64,000 nt of DNA from Thiogranum sp. GTDB lineage: Bacteria > Pseudomonadota > Gammaproteobacteria > DSM-19610. Location of the stretch: positions 1 to 64,000 of the forward strand of contig JASBSS010000017.1 of the NCBI GenBank assembly GCA_030148805.1. The letters are read 5' to 3'. Within the stretch, counting starts at the first letter, position 1. Every line of letters begins with the position of its first letter. A program made the position numbers and the translations under genes. The notes under the pieces are model-generated. The model had not been told where the DNA came from. It worked only from the letters and a program-made list of their open reading frames with translations, and searched no databases. Below, piece after piece: positions 43,279 through 51,554 of the stretch.

Positions 43279-43949
43279 CCGGCCTGCTGGCCAGCGTGAG
43301 CACGCCGCTGGAAGCGCGCATCGCCCTGCGCGGGGCGGCCGACATCATCGATCTCAAGGCGCCGGCGGCGGGCGCGCTCGGCGCCGTGGCGCCCGGGATT
43401 CAGCGCGCGGTGGTGGCCATGGTCGCGGGTCGCCGCCGCACCAGCGCCACCTGCGGGGATCTGCCGATGCAGGCGCAGGTCATTCGGCGCGGCCTCGAGC
43501 AGACCGCCGCCAGCGGCGTCGAGCTGGTCAAGCTGGGGTTGCCGCGGCTGGAGCAGCACCTGGAGTGCCTGGCCGTGCTCGCCGAGGCGGCCGCCAGCGG
43601 CATTCGGGTCGTGGCGGTGCTGTTCGCCGAATCCGATCCACCGCTGTGGTTGGTCGACGAGCTGGCGCAGGCCGGCTGCCACGGCGTCATGCTCGACACG
43701 GGTGACAAGGCCGGGGGCAGCCTGCGCCGGCATCTGTCGCTGGCGCAACTGGCCGCCTTCGTGCAGCGCGCCCGCCGGCGGCACCTGCTCAGCGCGCTGG
43801 CCGGCTCGCTCGGGCTCAGCGACGTGGCCGCGCTGTTGCCGCTGGCCCCCGATTATCTCGGCTTTCGCGGAGCGCTGTGCGCGCAAGGTGCCCGCACCGG
43901 CGCCTTGTCGGCCGCGGCGCTGGCGAGGGTGCGCGCCGCGATCCCCTAG
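43275..43949 (+). CDS. mfnB: (5-formylfuran-3-yl)methyl phosphate synthase
   Basis: Makes the furan ring precursor of methanofuran from two glyceraldehyde 3-phosphates. It has 224 residues of the DUF556 family. ADIIDLKAPAAGALGAV carries the first conserved Lys, and MLDTGDKAGGSLRRHL carries the second; both are in the TIM-barrel active site. Start GTG 43275 gives a GTGA overlap with the DUF447 gene. Last gene of the plus-strand activator operon. Confidence 0.88.
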   Translation: MTGLLASVSTPLEARIALRGAADIIDLKAPAAGALGAVAPGIQRAVVAMVAGRRRTSATCGDLPMQAQVIRRGLEQTAASGVELVKLGLPRLEQHLECLAVLAEAAASGIRVVAVLFAESDPPLWLVDELAQAGCHGVMLDTGDKAGGSLRRHLSLAQLAAFVQRARRRHLLSALAGSLGLSDVAALLPLAPDYLGFRGALCAQGARTGALSAAALARVRAAIP

Positions 43950-44066
43950 CCGCCGGGCGTCGCGGCGACACCAGCGCTTGAATTTCGCCGCTAGCCCCCG
44001 GGCGTGAGGCACGCCCTCCACCCCTGCCTGTCCCCGTGTGAATGGCTCCGCTAGCCCCCGCGCGTG
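43946..44066. repeat. Three short direct repeats, CTAGCC(G/C)CCG(G/C)GCGT(C/G)
   Basis: Copies begin at 43946, 43991 and 44051. The second and third match at 17/18 over CGCTAGCCCCCG-GCGTG. The first carries the mfnB stop and the third the mfnE stop. Between them GGGCGTG-AGG-CACGCCC (44000-44016) forms a hairpin with no T-run. Confidence 0.5.
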
Positions 44067-44698
44067 GGCGCACGGCCGCCGACGCCGTGGGCCAGCGACG
44101 TGGCGAATATGTCCTTGTCGCCCCGCAACAGACCCGGCACCAGTTCGCACTGATCCTGCGACAACAGGCTGATGGAAAAATCACCCGTTCGCGCATAATG
44201 CGGAAACGCGGCGTCGACCACGCCGTGCCTGGCCAGATCGCCGATCGCCAGCGCACTCTCGTCGAGCGCCACCGACTTGACCAGCAGCAGGTGCGCGGCG
44301 CGCAGGCGCGCGGCCAGCCAGGCGGCCAGACTGTCCGAGGTCACATCCCAACTGGGTTCGACCGCCGGGTCGTCGTTGACCATCAGCGTCGGCAGCCAGA
44401 CCGGCACGGCGCCGGCGTCCAACACCCGACGGATGTCCGCTTCGAGCTCCACCGGCACCAGCCGGGGCTGCAGGCCCGCGAGCATCAGTCCATATTGCGC
44501 CATCGCCAGCAGCGCCATGAAGTGCGCGCTGGCGTTGTCGAAACACCAGTAGCTCTGCGACTTGCTGACCAGCTCGGCGAACGGACCGCCGCCGGGCACG
44601 ATCACCACCTCGCCGCCCCCGTGACGCGTCAGGGTGTCGAGCCACAGGGGCAGGGTTTCAGCAGTGGCCAGACTGCCGCCGAGTTTCACTATCCACAT
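44051..44698 (-). CDS. mfnE: Furan phosphate kinase of methanofuran synthesis (amino-acid-kinase fold)
   Basis: A 215-residue amino-acid-kinase-fold protein like MfnE, which phosphorylates [5-(aminomethyl)furan-3-yl]methyl phosphate to the diphosphate. It has WIVKLGGSLATAETLPLW and VVIVPGGGPFAELV (ATP and phosphate loops). MVNDDPAVEPSWDVTSDSLAAWLA and LLLVKSVALDE give the substrate side. It overlaps pabB by 41 nt and converges on mfnB. The assignment is by fold and neighbours. Confidence 0.82.
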   Translation of the reverse strand: MWIVKLGGSLATAETLPLWLDTLTRHGGGEVVIVPGGGPFAELVSKSQSYWCFDNASAHFMALLAMAQYGLMLAGLQPRLVPVELEADIRRVLDAGAVPVWLPTLMVNDDPAVEPSWDVTSDSLAAWLAARLRAAHLLLVKSVALDESALAIGDLARHGVVDAAFPHYARTGDFSISLLSQDQCELVPGLLRGDKDIFATSLAHGVGGRAPTRGG

Positions 44699-46073
44699 CG
44701 CTCAGACCCAGTTGTTCCAGCCAGCGCAGAATCGCGGCGGCCTTGTCGTAGGTTTCCCGGTATTCCGCCGCGAGCGTCGAATCGGCGACGATGCCGCCAC
44801 CGGCGGCGAAGCTCAGGCTGCCGGCGCGATGCACCAGGGTGCGTATCGCGATACTGGTATCCATGGCCCGATCGAAGCCGATGTAGCCGAGCGAGCCGCA
44901 ATAGACGCCGCGCGCCGCCGGTTCCAGCTGGTCGATGATCTGCATGGCGCGCAGTTTCGGCGCCCCGGTGATGGAACCGCCGGGGAAACAGGCCCGCAGC
45001 AGATCGAGACAATCGAACGGCGCGCGCAACCGCCCCGTCACCGTGCTGACCAGGTGATGCACGCTGGCGAAGCTCTCCACGTCGAACAGCCGGGGAACCT
45101 GCACGCTGCCGTAGCGGCAGACCTTGCCCAGGTCGTTGCGCAGCAGATCGACAATCATGAGATTCTCCGCCCGGTCCTTGGCGCTGCGGCGCAGCTCCTC
45201 GGCCAGCCACAGGTCCTCCTGCGGGTGACGCGAGCGCGGCCGGGTGCCCTTGATCGGGCGCGTCTCCACCTGCTCCCCCGTGACCTTGAGAAAGCGCTCC
45301 GGCGAGTTGCTCAACACCTGGCAGTCCGGCAGATTGAGATAGCCGGCGAAGGGCGCGGGGTTCAGGCCGCGCAGCGTGCGATAGCCCTGCCAGGCGCTGC
45401 CGCGCACCCGCGCCTGGAAATGCCGGGCGAGGTTCACCTGATAACAGTCGCCCTCGCGGATGAATCGCTTCACCCGGCGAAAGGCGCTGGCGTAGTCGGC
45501 GAAGCTGAGATTCGATCGCGGCGCCTGGAGCAGCTCGAAGGGCGCTCTGGCCGGCGCCGGCGGCGGTGCCCGGAAATACCGCACCCACTTGCGCCGGCGG
45601 CATGCCGCGAGCGCATCGTCGCCCCGGGAAACCAGAAAACTGCGGCGTTGCCCGTGATCCACCACCAGCGCCCAGTCGTAGATTCCCACGGCCATGTCCG
45701 GCAGCGCCCGCACAGCCCCGGCCGAGCCCACCGATGGCTCCACCCGCCGCGCCAGATCGTAGGCGAAATAGCCCAGGGCCCCGCCGCTGAAGGGCAGGCC
45801 GGCGACGCCCTCGCCACGCGCGCCCAAGGCGTCTTTCACCAGCGCGAAGGGATCGGCGCGGGAAACGTGCCGGCCGTCGGGCGCGGTGATCTCGGTCAGC
45901 TCGCCGCGGGTGACCAGCGTCACCCGCGGCTCGACGGCGATGATGTCATAACGCCCTTGATCGACGAACGGCCGGCCGCTGTCGAGAAACACCGCCCAGG
46001 GAATGTCGGCGAGCGCGTCGAACAACCCGGCGCTGTCGGCGCGATAGGGCAGTTCCTGCACCTGCGCGCTCAT
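44658..46073 (-). CDS. pabB: Aminodeoxychorismate synthase component I
   Basis: Converts chorismate (with ammonia) to 4-amino-4-deoxychorismate on the way to p-aminobenzoate. It has 471 residues. The C-terminal chorismate domain shows FIREGDCYQVNLARHF, SNSPERFLKVTGEQVETRPI, RSAKDRAENLMIVDLLRNDL, GSITGAPKLRAMQIID and YCGSLGYIGFDRAMD. pABA is the arene unit used by MptG, which explains its place in an H4MPT cluster. ATG 46073 overlaps the mfnF stop. The region 46073-47057 in the same frame belongs to mfnF and is not part of it. Confidence 0.88.
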   Translation of the reverse strand: MSAQVQELPYRADSAGLFDALADIPWAVFLDSGRPFVDQGRYDIIAVEPRVTLVTRGELTEITAPDGRHVSRADPFALVKDALGARGEGVAGLPFSGGALGYFAYDLARRVEPSVGSAGAVRALPDMAVGIYDWALVVDHGQRRSFLVSRGDDALAACRRRKWVRYFRAPPPAPARAPFELLQAPRSNLSFADYASAFRRVKRFIREGDCYQVNLARHFQARVRGSAWQGYRTLRGLNPAPFAGYLNLPDCQVLSNSPERFLKVTGEQVETRPIKGTRPRSRHPQEDLWLAEELRRSAKDRAENLMIVDLLRNDLGKVCRYGSVQVPRLFDVESFASVHHLVSTVTGRLRAPFDCLDLLRACFPGGSITGAPKLRAMQIIDQLEPAARGVYCGSLGYIGFDRAMDTSIAIRTLVHRAGSLSFAAGGGIVADSTLAAEYRETYDKAAAILRWLEQLGLSDVDSETRRQSGHC

Positions 46074-47113
46074 GCGCGCCCCCGCGCCAGCTCCGCCACC
46101 GCCAGGGCCGGCAGGCAATCGGCCGGCGCCCCGGTGCGCAGCCGTTGGGTGTTCACCAGCGAGGCCATGTCGATGTAGCGCCGCGCGCAACGCGCCGCCA
46201 GATGCCTGACCAGAAACCGCCCGACACCGCAGCCGACCAGCGGCGTAGCGGCGTCCAACGCGCGCTCGGATACGACCAGGTGCAGCGCCCGGGCGATGGC
46301 GTGCAGCTGACATTCGCGGTAGTAACAGGCCAGCCGCCGCCAGTCCTCCAGCCCCGCCGCGGTGTCGTCGAGCCCGAGCATCCTGGCCAGGCGGCGGGCG
46401 CTGGCGCGGACGGTTTTGGGACCGGCGTCGGCGCTGGGCAGCTGATCGGCGTGCGCCGGCAACTCGCCGGTCAGGCGATAGACGTCGGCGCTGAGCGCGA
46501 ACTGCTCGGCCATTTGCGCCACCCAGGCGCCGTTGAACGGCGCGCTTTGCGCCAGCGCCATCAGCGGCGTGCGCACCACGCCGGTGTAGAGCAGCTCGCC
46601 GCAACGCAGCCGTTGGTGATCGCCGCCGCCGTGGGCGAGCACCTCGGCGTCGCGGATCGCGACGATGTCGGTGGTGGTGCTGCCGATATCGACCAGCAGT
46701 GCCTGGGGAACCCGCCGGGCGGTGAAGGTGGCGCTGGCCAGCCAGTTGCTGGAGGCGATCGCCTGTTCGGCGTCGAGCGTCGCCGCGCTGTCCAGCAAGC
46801 CCCGGGGCCCGGCGTACCAGGCGATGTTGGGCGAGGACACCTGCGCTTCCACTGTCCTTATCAGCGCGCGCACCCCCTCGCGGCGTCCGCGAAACAGATC
46901 CACCAGCTCGCCGGTCATGGTGAACGCATGGTGCGCGCCTTCGAGCCGCAGCGTGCGGATGGCGCGCTCCAGCCCCTGACGCAACGGCTCCAGCCCCTGC
47001 CAGAGTGGGCACGGCCACTGGGCGCTGTGCAGCACGTAGCCCTCCGCGTCCAGGCACGCGACCTTCAGATGGGCACCACCGAGATCCCAGCCGACGAACG
47101 CCTCAGGCGACAT
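46070..47113 (-). CDS. mfnF: MfnF-like hydantoinase/oxoprolinase-family protein (H4MPT cluster)
   Basis: A 347-residue ASKHA/hydantoinase A-like protein. In methanogens MfnF joins the furan diphosphate to the glutamyl-tyramine of methanofuran. The phosphate loops of the fold are VGWDLGGAHLKVACLDAEG and LLVDIGSTTTDIVAIRD, and the adenosine-type loop is VGCGVGRFLVRHL. GGAG precedes ATG 47113. It overlaps mfnD by 11 nt and pabB by 4 nt. Function is inferred from family and context. Confidence 0.78.
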   Translation of the reverse strand: MSPEAFVGWDLGGAHLKVACLDAEGYVLHSAQWPCPLWQGLEPLRQGLERAIRTLRLEGAHHAFTMTGELVDLFRGRREGVRALIRTVEAQVSSPNIAWYAGPRGLLDSAATLDAEQAIASSNWLASATFTARRVPQALLVDIGSTTTDIVAIRDAEVLAHGGGDHQRLRCGELLYTGVVRTPLMALAQSAPFNGAWVAQMAEQFALSADVYRLTGELPAHADQLPSADAGPKTVRASARRLARMLGLDDTAAGLEDWRRLACYYRECQLHAIARALHLVVSERALDAATPLVGCGVGRFLVRHLAARCARRYIDMASLVNTQRLRTGAPADCLPALAVAELARGRA

Positions 47114-48104
47114 GGGGGAGCTCCAGATCGAGATCGACGTGGTCGGATCCGTCCTCGGGAAAAGCCGGCGCCGCCGTGCCCCGCAACATCCGCAGCACCA
47201 GGGCCGCGGGATTCACGCCCAGCACGTGGTGAATACCGGCGTACGACGTGCTCAGCCGCGGGTTGACTTCGACCACCGTGGGTCCGGCGGCGGTCATGAC
47301 GATGTCCACGCCGACGTAGCCCCACAGCCCTGGCAGGGCGCGCGCCACGGCCGCCGCCAGCCTGGCGCACGCAGCGCCGCCGGCGAGCGCGCGCCTGACC
47401 TGGATGCCGGTCAGCACCAGGGTACGCTGCCGTGGAATGACGCGTTGCAAGTTGTACGTCAGCAACTGGGCGCCACCGTGCGCGCACAGCAAGGACAGGC
47501 TCGCCGCCTGCCCTTGCAGATAGGGTTGGGCGACACAGTTCGCGTAGCGCGTGCGCTCGCGCAAGGCCCGGCGCATGGCACGATGCCCGGAAAACACCTC
47601 CAGACCGCCGCACCCCGCGCCGTCATCCGGCTTCACCACCCAGCGTCCGGGCGCATACGCGATCACCTCGTCGCTGCGATAGGTCGCCACGGTTGGGATG
47701 TCGGCCCGGCGCAAACAGGCCGCGGTGCGGTACTTGCTGGCGGCGATCGCAATCGTCTCGGGGTCGGTGCCGAGCAACGACCGGCCCCGTGCCAGGGTCA
47801 GTTCGCTGATCCGCTGCAACAGGCCGTCGAATTCCGGCATCACCGGCCAGACGGCGTCGCAGCGATCGATGCAGGCCTGCCATTGCCCCCAGATATCCTG
47901 CTTCCCCTCGGGCACGAACAGCTCGCAATCGACCCCCAAGGGCGGCAGCCGCGCATCGCGGCTGACCAGCAGCTCGACGCCCTCGATCTGCAGCAGGTCC
48001 CGAATCAGGGCGCTCAGCATCAGTTCCGCCTGCGCCAACAGTTCCCGCTTCAGCGCCCCGCCCTGGCCGCCACCGGTGATATACTCGACGACAAAGATAC
48101 GCAT
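47103..48104 (-). CDS. mfnD: ATP-grasp ligase, MfnD-like (methanofuran synthesis)
   Basis: A 333-residue ATP-grasp ligase. It has MRIFVVEYITGGGQGG, GTDPETIAIAASKYRTAACL, RWVVKPDDGAGCGGLEVF (ATP site) and GVDIVMTAAGPTVVEVNPR (metal site). MfnD in methanogens ligates glutamate to tyramine; methylotrophic methylofuran contains tyrosine, so the substrate may differ here. ATG 48104 was preferred to an ATG at 48128 because the shorter form matches the family. The divergent HisA-like start is only 13 nt away. First gene of mfnD-mfnF-pabB-mfnE. Confidence 0.75.
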   Translation of the reverse strand: MRIFVVEYITGGGQGGALKRELLAQAELMLSALIRDLLQIEGVELLVSRDARLPPLGVDCELFVPEGKQDIWGQWQACIDRCDAVWPVMPEFDGLLQRISELTLARGRSLLGTDPETIAIAASKYRTAACLRRADIPTVATYRSDEVIAYAPGRWVVKPDDGAGCGGLEVFSGHRAMRRALRERTRYANCVAQPYLQGQAASLSLLCAHGGAQLLTYNLQRVIPRQRTLVLTGIQVRRALAGGAACARLAAAVARALPGLWGYVGVDIVMTAAGPTVVEVNPRLSTSYAGIHHVLGVNPAALVLRMLRGTAAPAFPEDGSDHVDLDLELPHVA

Positions 48105-48117
48105 ACCGGTCGTGCTC

Positions 48118-48807
48118 GTGATCCTCATACCCGTTATCGATTTGGCCGCCGGCGAGGTCGTCCACGCCCGCGGTGGCGAACGCGCCGCCTACCGTCCGCT
48201 GCGCAGCCGGCTGTGCGCAAGCTGCGAGCCGACCGCGGTCGTCGGCGGCCTGCTCGCGTTGCACCCCTTCCGTCATCTCTACATCGCCGACCTGGACGCG
48301 ATCTCGGGGAGCGGCGACCAGCGAAACGTCATCGACCGACTGCACGCGACGTTCCCACGACTGCAACTGTGGGTGGACGCCGGTATCGCCCGCCACGCCG
48401 ATTGGCGCTGCCAGGGTTCGCACGTCCCCGTCATCGGCAGCGAAACGCTTGCCGACAGGTCGCTTCTGGCCACGCCCGCGGTCCGCGCCGCCAGCGTGCT
48501 GTCGCTGGATTTCCGCCATGACAGCGCGCTGGACCCCAGTGGGGTGCACCAGCATCCCGAACTCTGGCCCGAGCGCGTCATCGGCATGAGCCTCGGGCGG
48601 GTCGGGAGCGGCCGTGGTCCCGACCTGGCGCGGCTGCGGGAACTGCGCGCGCGCGCGCCTTCCACCGAGCTTTATGCCGCCGGCGGTATCGCCGGACCGG
48701 CCGACCTGGAATCACTGCGACGTCTAGGCCTGGCCGGCGCGCTGCTGGCGAGCGCCCTGCACGACGGCGCGTTCAGCCGCGAGCAATTGCGAAACTTCAC
48801 GCCCTAG
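48118..48807 (+). CDS. HisA/HisF-like protein of H4MPT clusters
   Basis: A 229-residue TIM-barrel protein resembling HisA: MILIPVIDLAAGEVVHARGG, HLYIADLDAISGSGDQRNVI, LQLWVDAGIARHADW and LYAAGGIAGPADLESL. HisA-like proteins of this kind are recurrent members of bacterial H4MPT clusters with no established reaction. GTG 48118 is the likely start, or GTG 48112 two codons earlier. Its 3' end shares CTAG with the stop of the next gene on the opposite strand. Confidence 0.7.
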   Translation: MILIPVIDLAAGEVVHARGGERAAYRPLRSRLCASCEPTAVVGGLLALHPFRHLYIADLDAISGSGDQRNVIDRLHATFPRLQLWVDAGIARHADWRCQGSHVPVIGSETLADRSLLATPAVRAASVLSLDFRHDSALDPSGVHQHPELWPERVIGMSLGRVGSGRGPDLARLRELRARAPSTELYAAGGIAGPADLESLRRLGLAGALLASALHDGAFSREQLRNFTP

Positions 48808-50024
48808 GCGACGACGTCGAACACCCCCTCGCAGGCCAGCAGCCGCTGTCGCTGGGCCCGGTCGCCGACTTCGGGGGGAGCGAAACCCTGCAGCAGCGGA
48901 TTCCCGCCGCGCGCCTGGAACTGCGCCAGGTCCGGGCCGCGGTAGTGGCACCAGGACTGTTCGGTTTCATAAAGTTGCAGCTCGAGCATCCCCGGCAGAT
49001 AGTCGATGAGCTGTTCCCAGATATACACGCACAGCATCTCGGTGCTGGAACGCCAGGCCAGTTCCGGGGCGACATAGTTCAAGGTGTGATGATCGAATCT
49101 CTCGACGATCCGGCGATTCACGACCCGCTTGAGGTAGCCGTAGTCGATGACACAGCCTGTCACCGGGTCGACGCGATCGGCGACTTTCACCTGCAATTTG
49201 TAACGCCCACCGTGCAGGTTGGAACACTTGGCGGGATGGTCAGTGATGAAGTGCGCCGAATCGAACACCACTTCCTTGACCACCGTGACCCGCGGGGTTT
49301 GCGCGTGGAAGCGCTCCCACGCGCCCGGCATCAGCCGCAGACCGGCGTGCAGTAGGGCGAACAATGCGTCGGTATCGCTGAGCGTGCGCGCGCGTAACAG
49401 CACCTTGCCCTGGGCAGCCGGGGCGTCGAGTGCCAGCAGCTCGATGTCGCGGCGCTGCAGCCAGGCCTGGATCTCGGCGGCCTCGCCCGCGCCATTCACC
49501 GGCAGGAACAGGTAACCGCCGTGCAGCTCGCCGACGAAGGCCAGACACACCGCCAGCGCCAGGCGGAAATCCGGCGGCGGCGCCAGCGACAGCTGCGCAT
49601 GCGCGGCCTGCGGCCAGGGTTCGAGCGCCCGCAGGCAGTTTTCGGCCACCACGCGGTTGCTGGACTGATCGAAGCGGTACTCCTGGCAGAACCGGAAGCC
49701 GAACTCTCCGAGGTGTCGCTGTGCCCACAGCAGCAGGTCGAGCCGGCGGATATCGCCGGGGATCTCCTGGTAGCCCTCGCGCCGGCGCGCCAGGCCGGCG
49801 AGCTTCAGGCCGAGCAACACACCGCGCGCGGTTTCGCCCGCCGGTACGCGCGGCCTGGCAAACAGCGCCCGTGGCGCGCGTACATTCAGGCGCTCGGGAC
49901 TGAGCAGCAGATCCAGCGGCAGACAATGGCGCAGGGCGTATTCGTGCAGCGTCAGGCCGCAACACTGCAACAGATGCGCGTTGTCCAGCTGCCGCGGCGC
50001 GGCGCCACATTCAAGACATTGCAT
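48804..50024 (-). CDS. PTPS-like protein with N-terminal Ros/MucR-like zinc finger
   Basis: A 406-residue fusion. Residues 1-40 (CLECGAAPRQLDNAHLLQCC and GLTLHEYALRHCLPLD) resemble the zinc finger of Ros/MucR regulators. Residues about 50-240 match no family I recognise. The C-terminal part is a PTPS domain: VFDSAHFITDHPAKCSNLHG, then GRYKLQVKVADRV, CVIDYGYLKRVV, FDHHTLNYVAPE and STEMLCVYIWEQLIDYLP. The zinc triad HGH is HGG here, so one ligand is missing. GAGGAGGTGACCC precedes ATG 50024. Confidence 0.65.
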   Translation of the reverse strand: MQCLECGAAPRQLDNAHLLQCCGLTLHEYALRHCLPLDLLLSPERLNVRAPRALFARPRVPAGETARGVLLGLKLAGLARRREGYQEIPGDIRRLDLLLWAQRHLGEFGFRFCQEYRFDQSSNRVVAENCLRALEPWPQAAHAQLSLAPPPDFRLALAVCLAFVGELHGGYLFLPVNGAGEAAEIQAWLQRRDIELLALDAPAAQGKVLLRARTLSDTDALFALLHAGLRLMPGAWERFHAQTPRVTVVKEVVFDSAHFITDHPAKCSNLHGGRYKLQVKVADRVDPVTGCVIDYGYLKRVVNRRIVERFDHHTLNYVAPELAWRSSTEMLCVYIWEQLIDYLPGMLELQLYETEQSWCHYRGPDLAQFQARGGNPLLQGFAPPEVGDRAQRQRLLACEGVFDVVA

Positions 50025-50102
50025 GGGTCACCTCCTCGTTGCCGCCAGGGCCGGCGGTCGCGGGCGCGCCCCGGTCTCCCGGGATCGCGCCGCCGCGCGC
50101 CC

Positions 50103-50615
50103 TCAGGCGTGAGCCGCAAAGGGATGCGCCGTGCTCCCCTTGCTGGAAACGACCTCGCTGGCCTTCGGCTCGCCGGTAATGGCGCGCTTCAGGGCCAGCT
50201 TGGTGGCTTCGTAGTTGTAGTCCTGGATCTTGTTGTCATCCTCGGCTTCCCAGTGGATGAACACGCCGACGCAGATATAGGCGTCGTCGGCCTCGTCGGC
50301 GGGGATGGTGCCATCCTCGACGCAATCGGCCACCGCCATGGCCACCCCGCGCTGTGCCGGGCCGAACATCTGCACGGCCTGCTTCGCGCCTTTGATGGTG
50401 ACCTTGTTGAACATGACCGTCGAGGGTTTCACCATCAGATTGGGCGTCACCACCGCCAACAACCCGTTGACCCCCTCTTTCTGGTTTGTCAGGGTCTGGC
50501 AAAAGGCATCTTCGGCCGCGCTGCCGCGTGGGCCGATGATCAGATCGATGTGCGCCACCTCGTTTCCGTCTCCAACCAGTGCCTCTCCAACCAGGACTTT
50601 GTCTATCTTTGCCAT
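50103..50615 (-). CDS. fae: Formaldehyde-activating enzyme
   Basis: Condenses formaldehyde with tetrahydromethanopterin to methylene-H4MPT, the entry step of the pathway. It has 170 residues. [20 protein letters not shown] carries the essential His. [20 protein letters not shown] and [18 protein letters not shown] match the family closely. AAGGAGAAGCGTA precedes ATG 50615, the best ribosome-binding site in the operon, which fits the high expression this enzyme needs. It lies 15 nt after the CitG-like gene. Confidence 0.96.
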   Translation of the reverse strand: MAKIDKVLVGEALVGDGNEVAHIDLIIGPRGSAAEDAFCQTLTNQKEGVNGLLAVVTPNLMVKPSTVMFNKVTIKGAKQAVQMFGPAQRGVAMAVADCVEDGTIPADEADDAYICVGVFIHWEAEDDNKIQDYNYEATKLALKRAITGEPKASEVVSSKGSTAHPFAAHA

Positions 50616-50630
50616 TACGCTTCTCCTTAC

Positions 50631-51554
50631 TCAGGTCGCTAGTAGTGAAACGGAGGAAGTCGGACCCGAACCGGCCTCCGTCATTGAAATGCACGCATGC
50701 GGGTGCGCACGCAGATCGTCATGCAGTTGCCTGACGAACAAGGTGGCGACGACCAGATCGGCCGTGGTGCCCGGATTGATGCCACGCTGCTTGAGGGTGA
50801 GATCGAACAGCGCCAGAGCGCCCATCATCGATTCGGGATCCGGCTGCTGCTCCAGAAGCCCGCCAAGACGTTCGGCCTGCGCGCGCAGCCCAGTGGCCAC
50901 CGCCTCACCGTGCTTGCGCCGCACCAGACTGTCGCCGAACTTCGCCAGCAACGCCAGATAGAGCGAGACGATCCCCCAGGACTCGCTGTGCCAGCGAGCT
51001 TGGGCGGCGCGCAGATAGGGCTCGGCGAAATCGAAAACGTCGCAATAGCCGTGCACGTACTGGAAGGCGATGCGATCCCACTCGATGGCCGGCCTCATCG
51101 CCTCGAGCAGGCTCACCGGCGGAGCGCCGTGACGGATGTCGTAGCGCGGCGCGCTGTTCATGCCGCCGGGCCGGGCCTGGCGGATCGCGGCGTAGACCAG
51201 CCGGGTGTCCTCGGCATCCAGAGCTTGCAAGGTGTGGTCGAGCGCCGCGCGCAGCGACCCCGGCCCGCAGGCGCCGAGCGCGGCGTGCGCGATCGGCGCG
51301 CACAACAGGACAATGCCGAGGTTGGTGTTACAGCCGACGCGGTTGCGGGTCGCGTCGATCGCGCCGCGGACCCGCGCGCCGACGCGCCATCCCGGCGTGC
51401 ACAACGACGGCGCGGCGGCGCGCGCGCTGCGCCTGAAGTCCTCGACGCGCATGCCGTGACCGTCGGCGTAGATGCTGACGTTGCCGGGCTTCAGGGCCGA
51501 CAACTCCGCCTGGCAGGCGCCCAACAGGGCTTGTTGCACCCGCCCCGGATTCAT
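50631..51554 (-). CDS. CitG/MdcB-like (triphosphoribosyl-dephospho-CoA synthase family) protein
   Basis: A 307-residue protein of the CitG-like family that recurs in bacterial H4MPT clusters. It has LLGACQAELSALKPGNVSIY, a family start, GCNTNLGIVLLCAPIAHAAL, and LKQRGINPGTTADLVVATLF. CitG enzymes transfer ribosyl units, so a role attaching a ribose or phosphoribosyl part of the pterin is plausible but unproven. ATG 51554 overlaps the ATP-grasp stop by 4 nt. The family reaction in these clusters is not established. Confidence 0.7.
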   Translation of the reverse strand: MNPGRVQQALLGACQAELSALKPGNVSIYADGHGMRVEDFRRSARAAAPSLCTPGWRVGARVRGAIDATRNRVGCNTNLGIVLLCAPIAHAALGACGPGSLRAALDHTLQALDAEDTRLVYAAIRQARPGGMNSAPRYDIRHGAPPVSLLEAMRPAIEWDRIAFQYVHGYCDVFDFAEPYLRAAQARWHSESWGIVSLYLALLAKFGDSLVRRKHGEAVATGLRAQAERLGGLLEQQPDPESMMGALALFDLTLKQRGINPGTTADLVVATLFVRQLHDDLRAHPHACISMTEAGSGPTSSVSLLAT

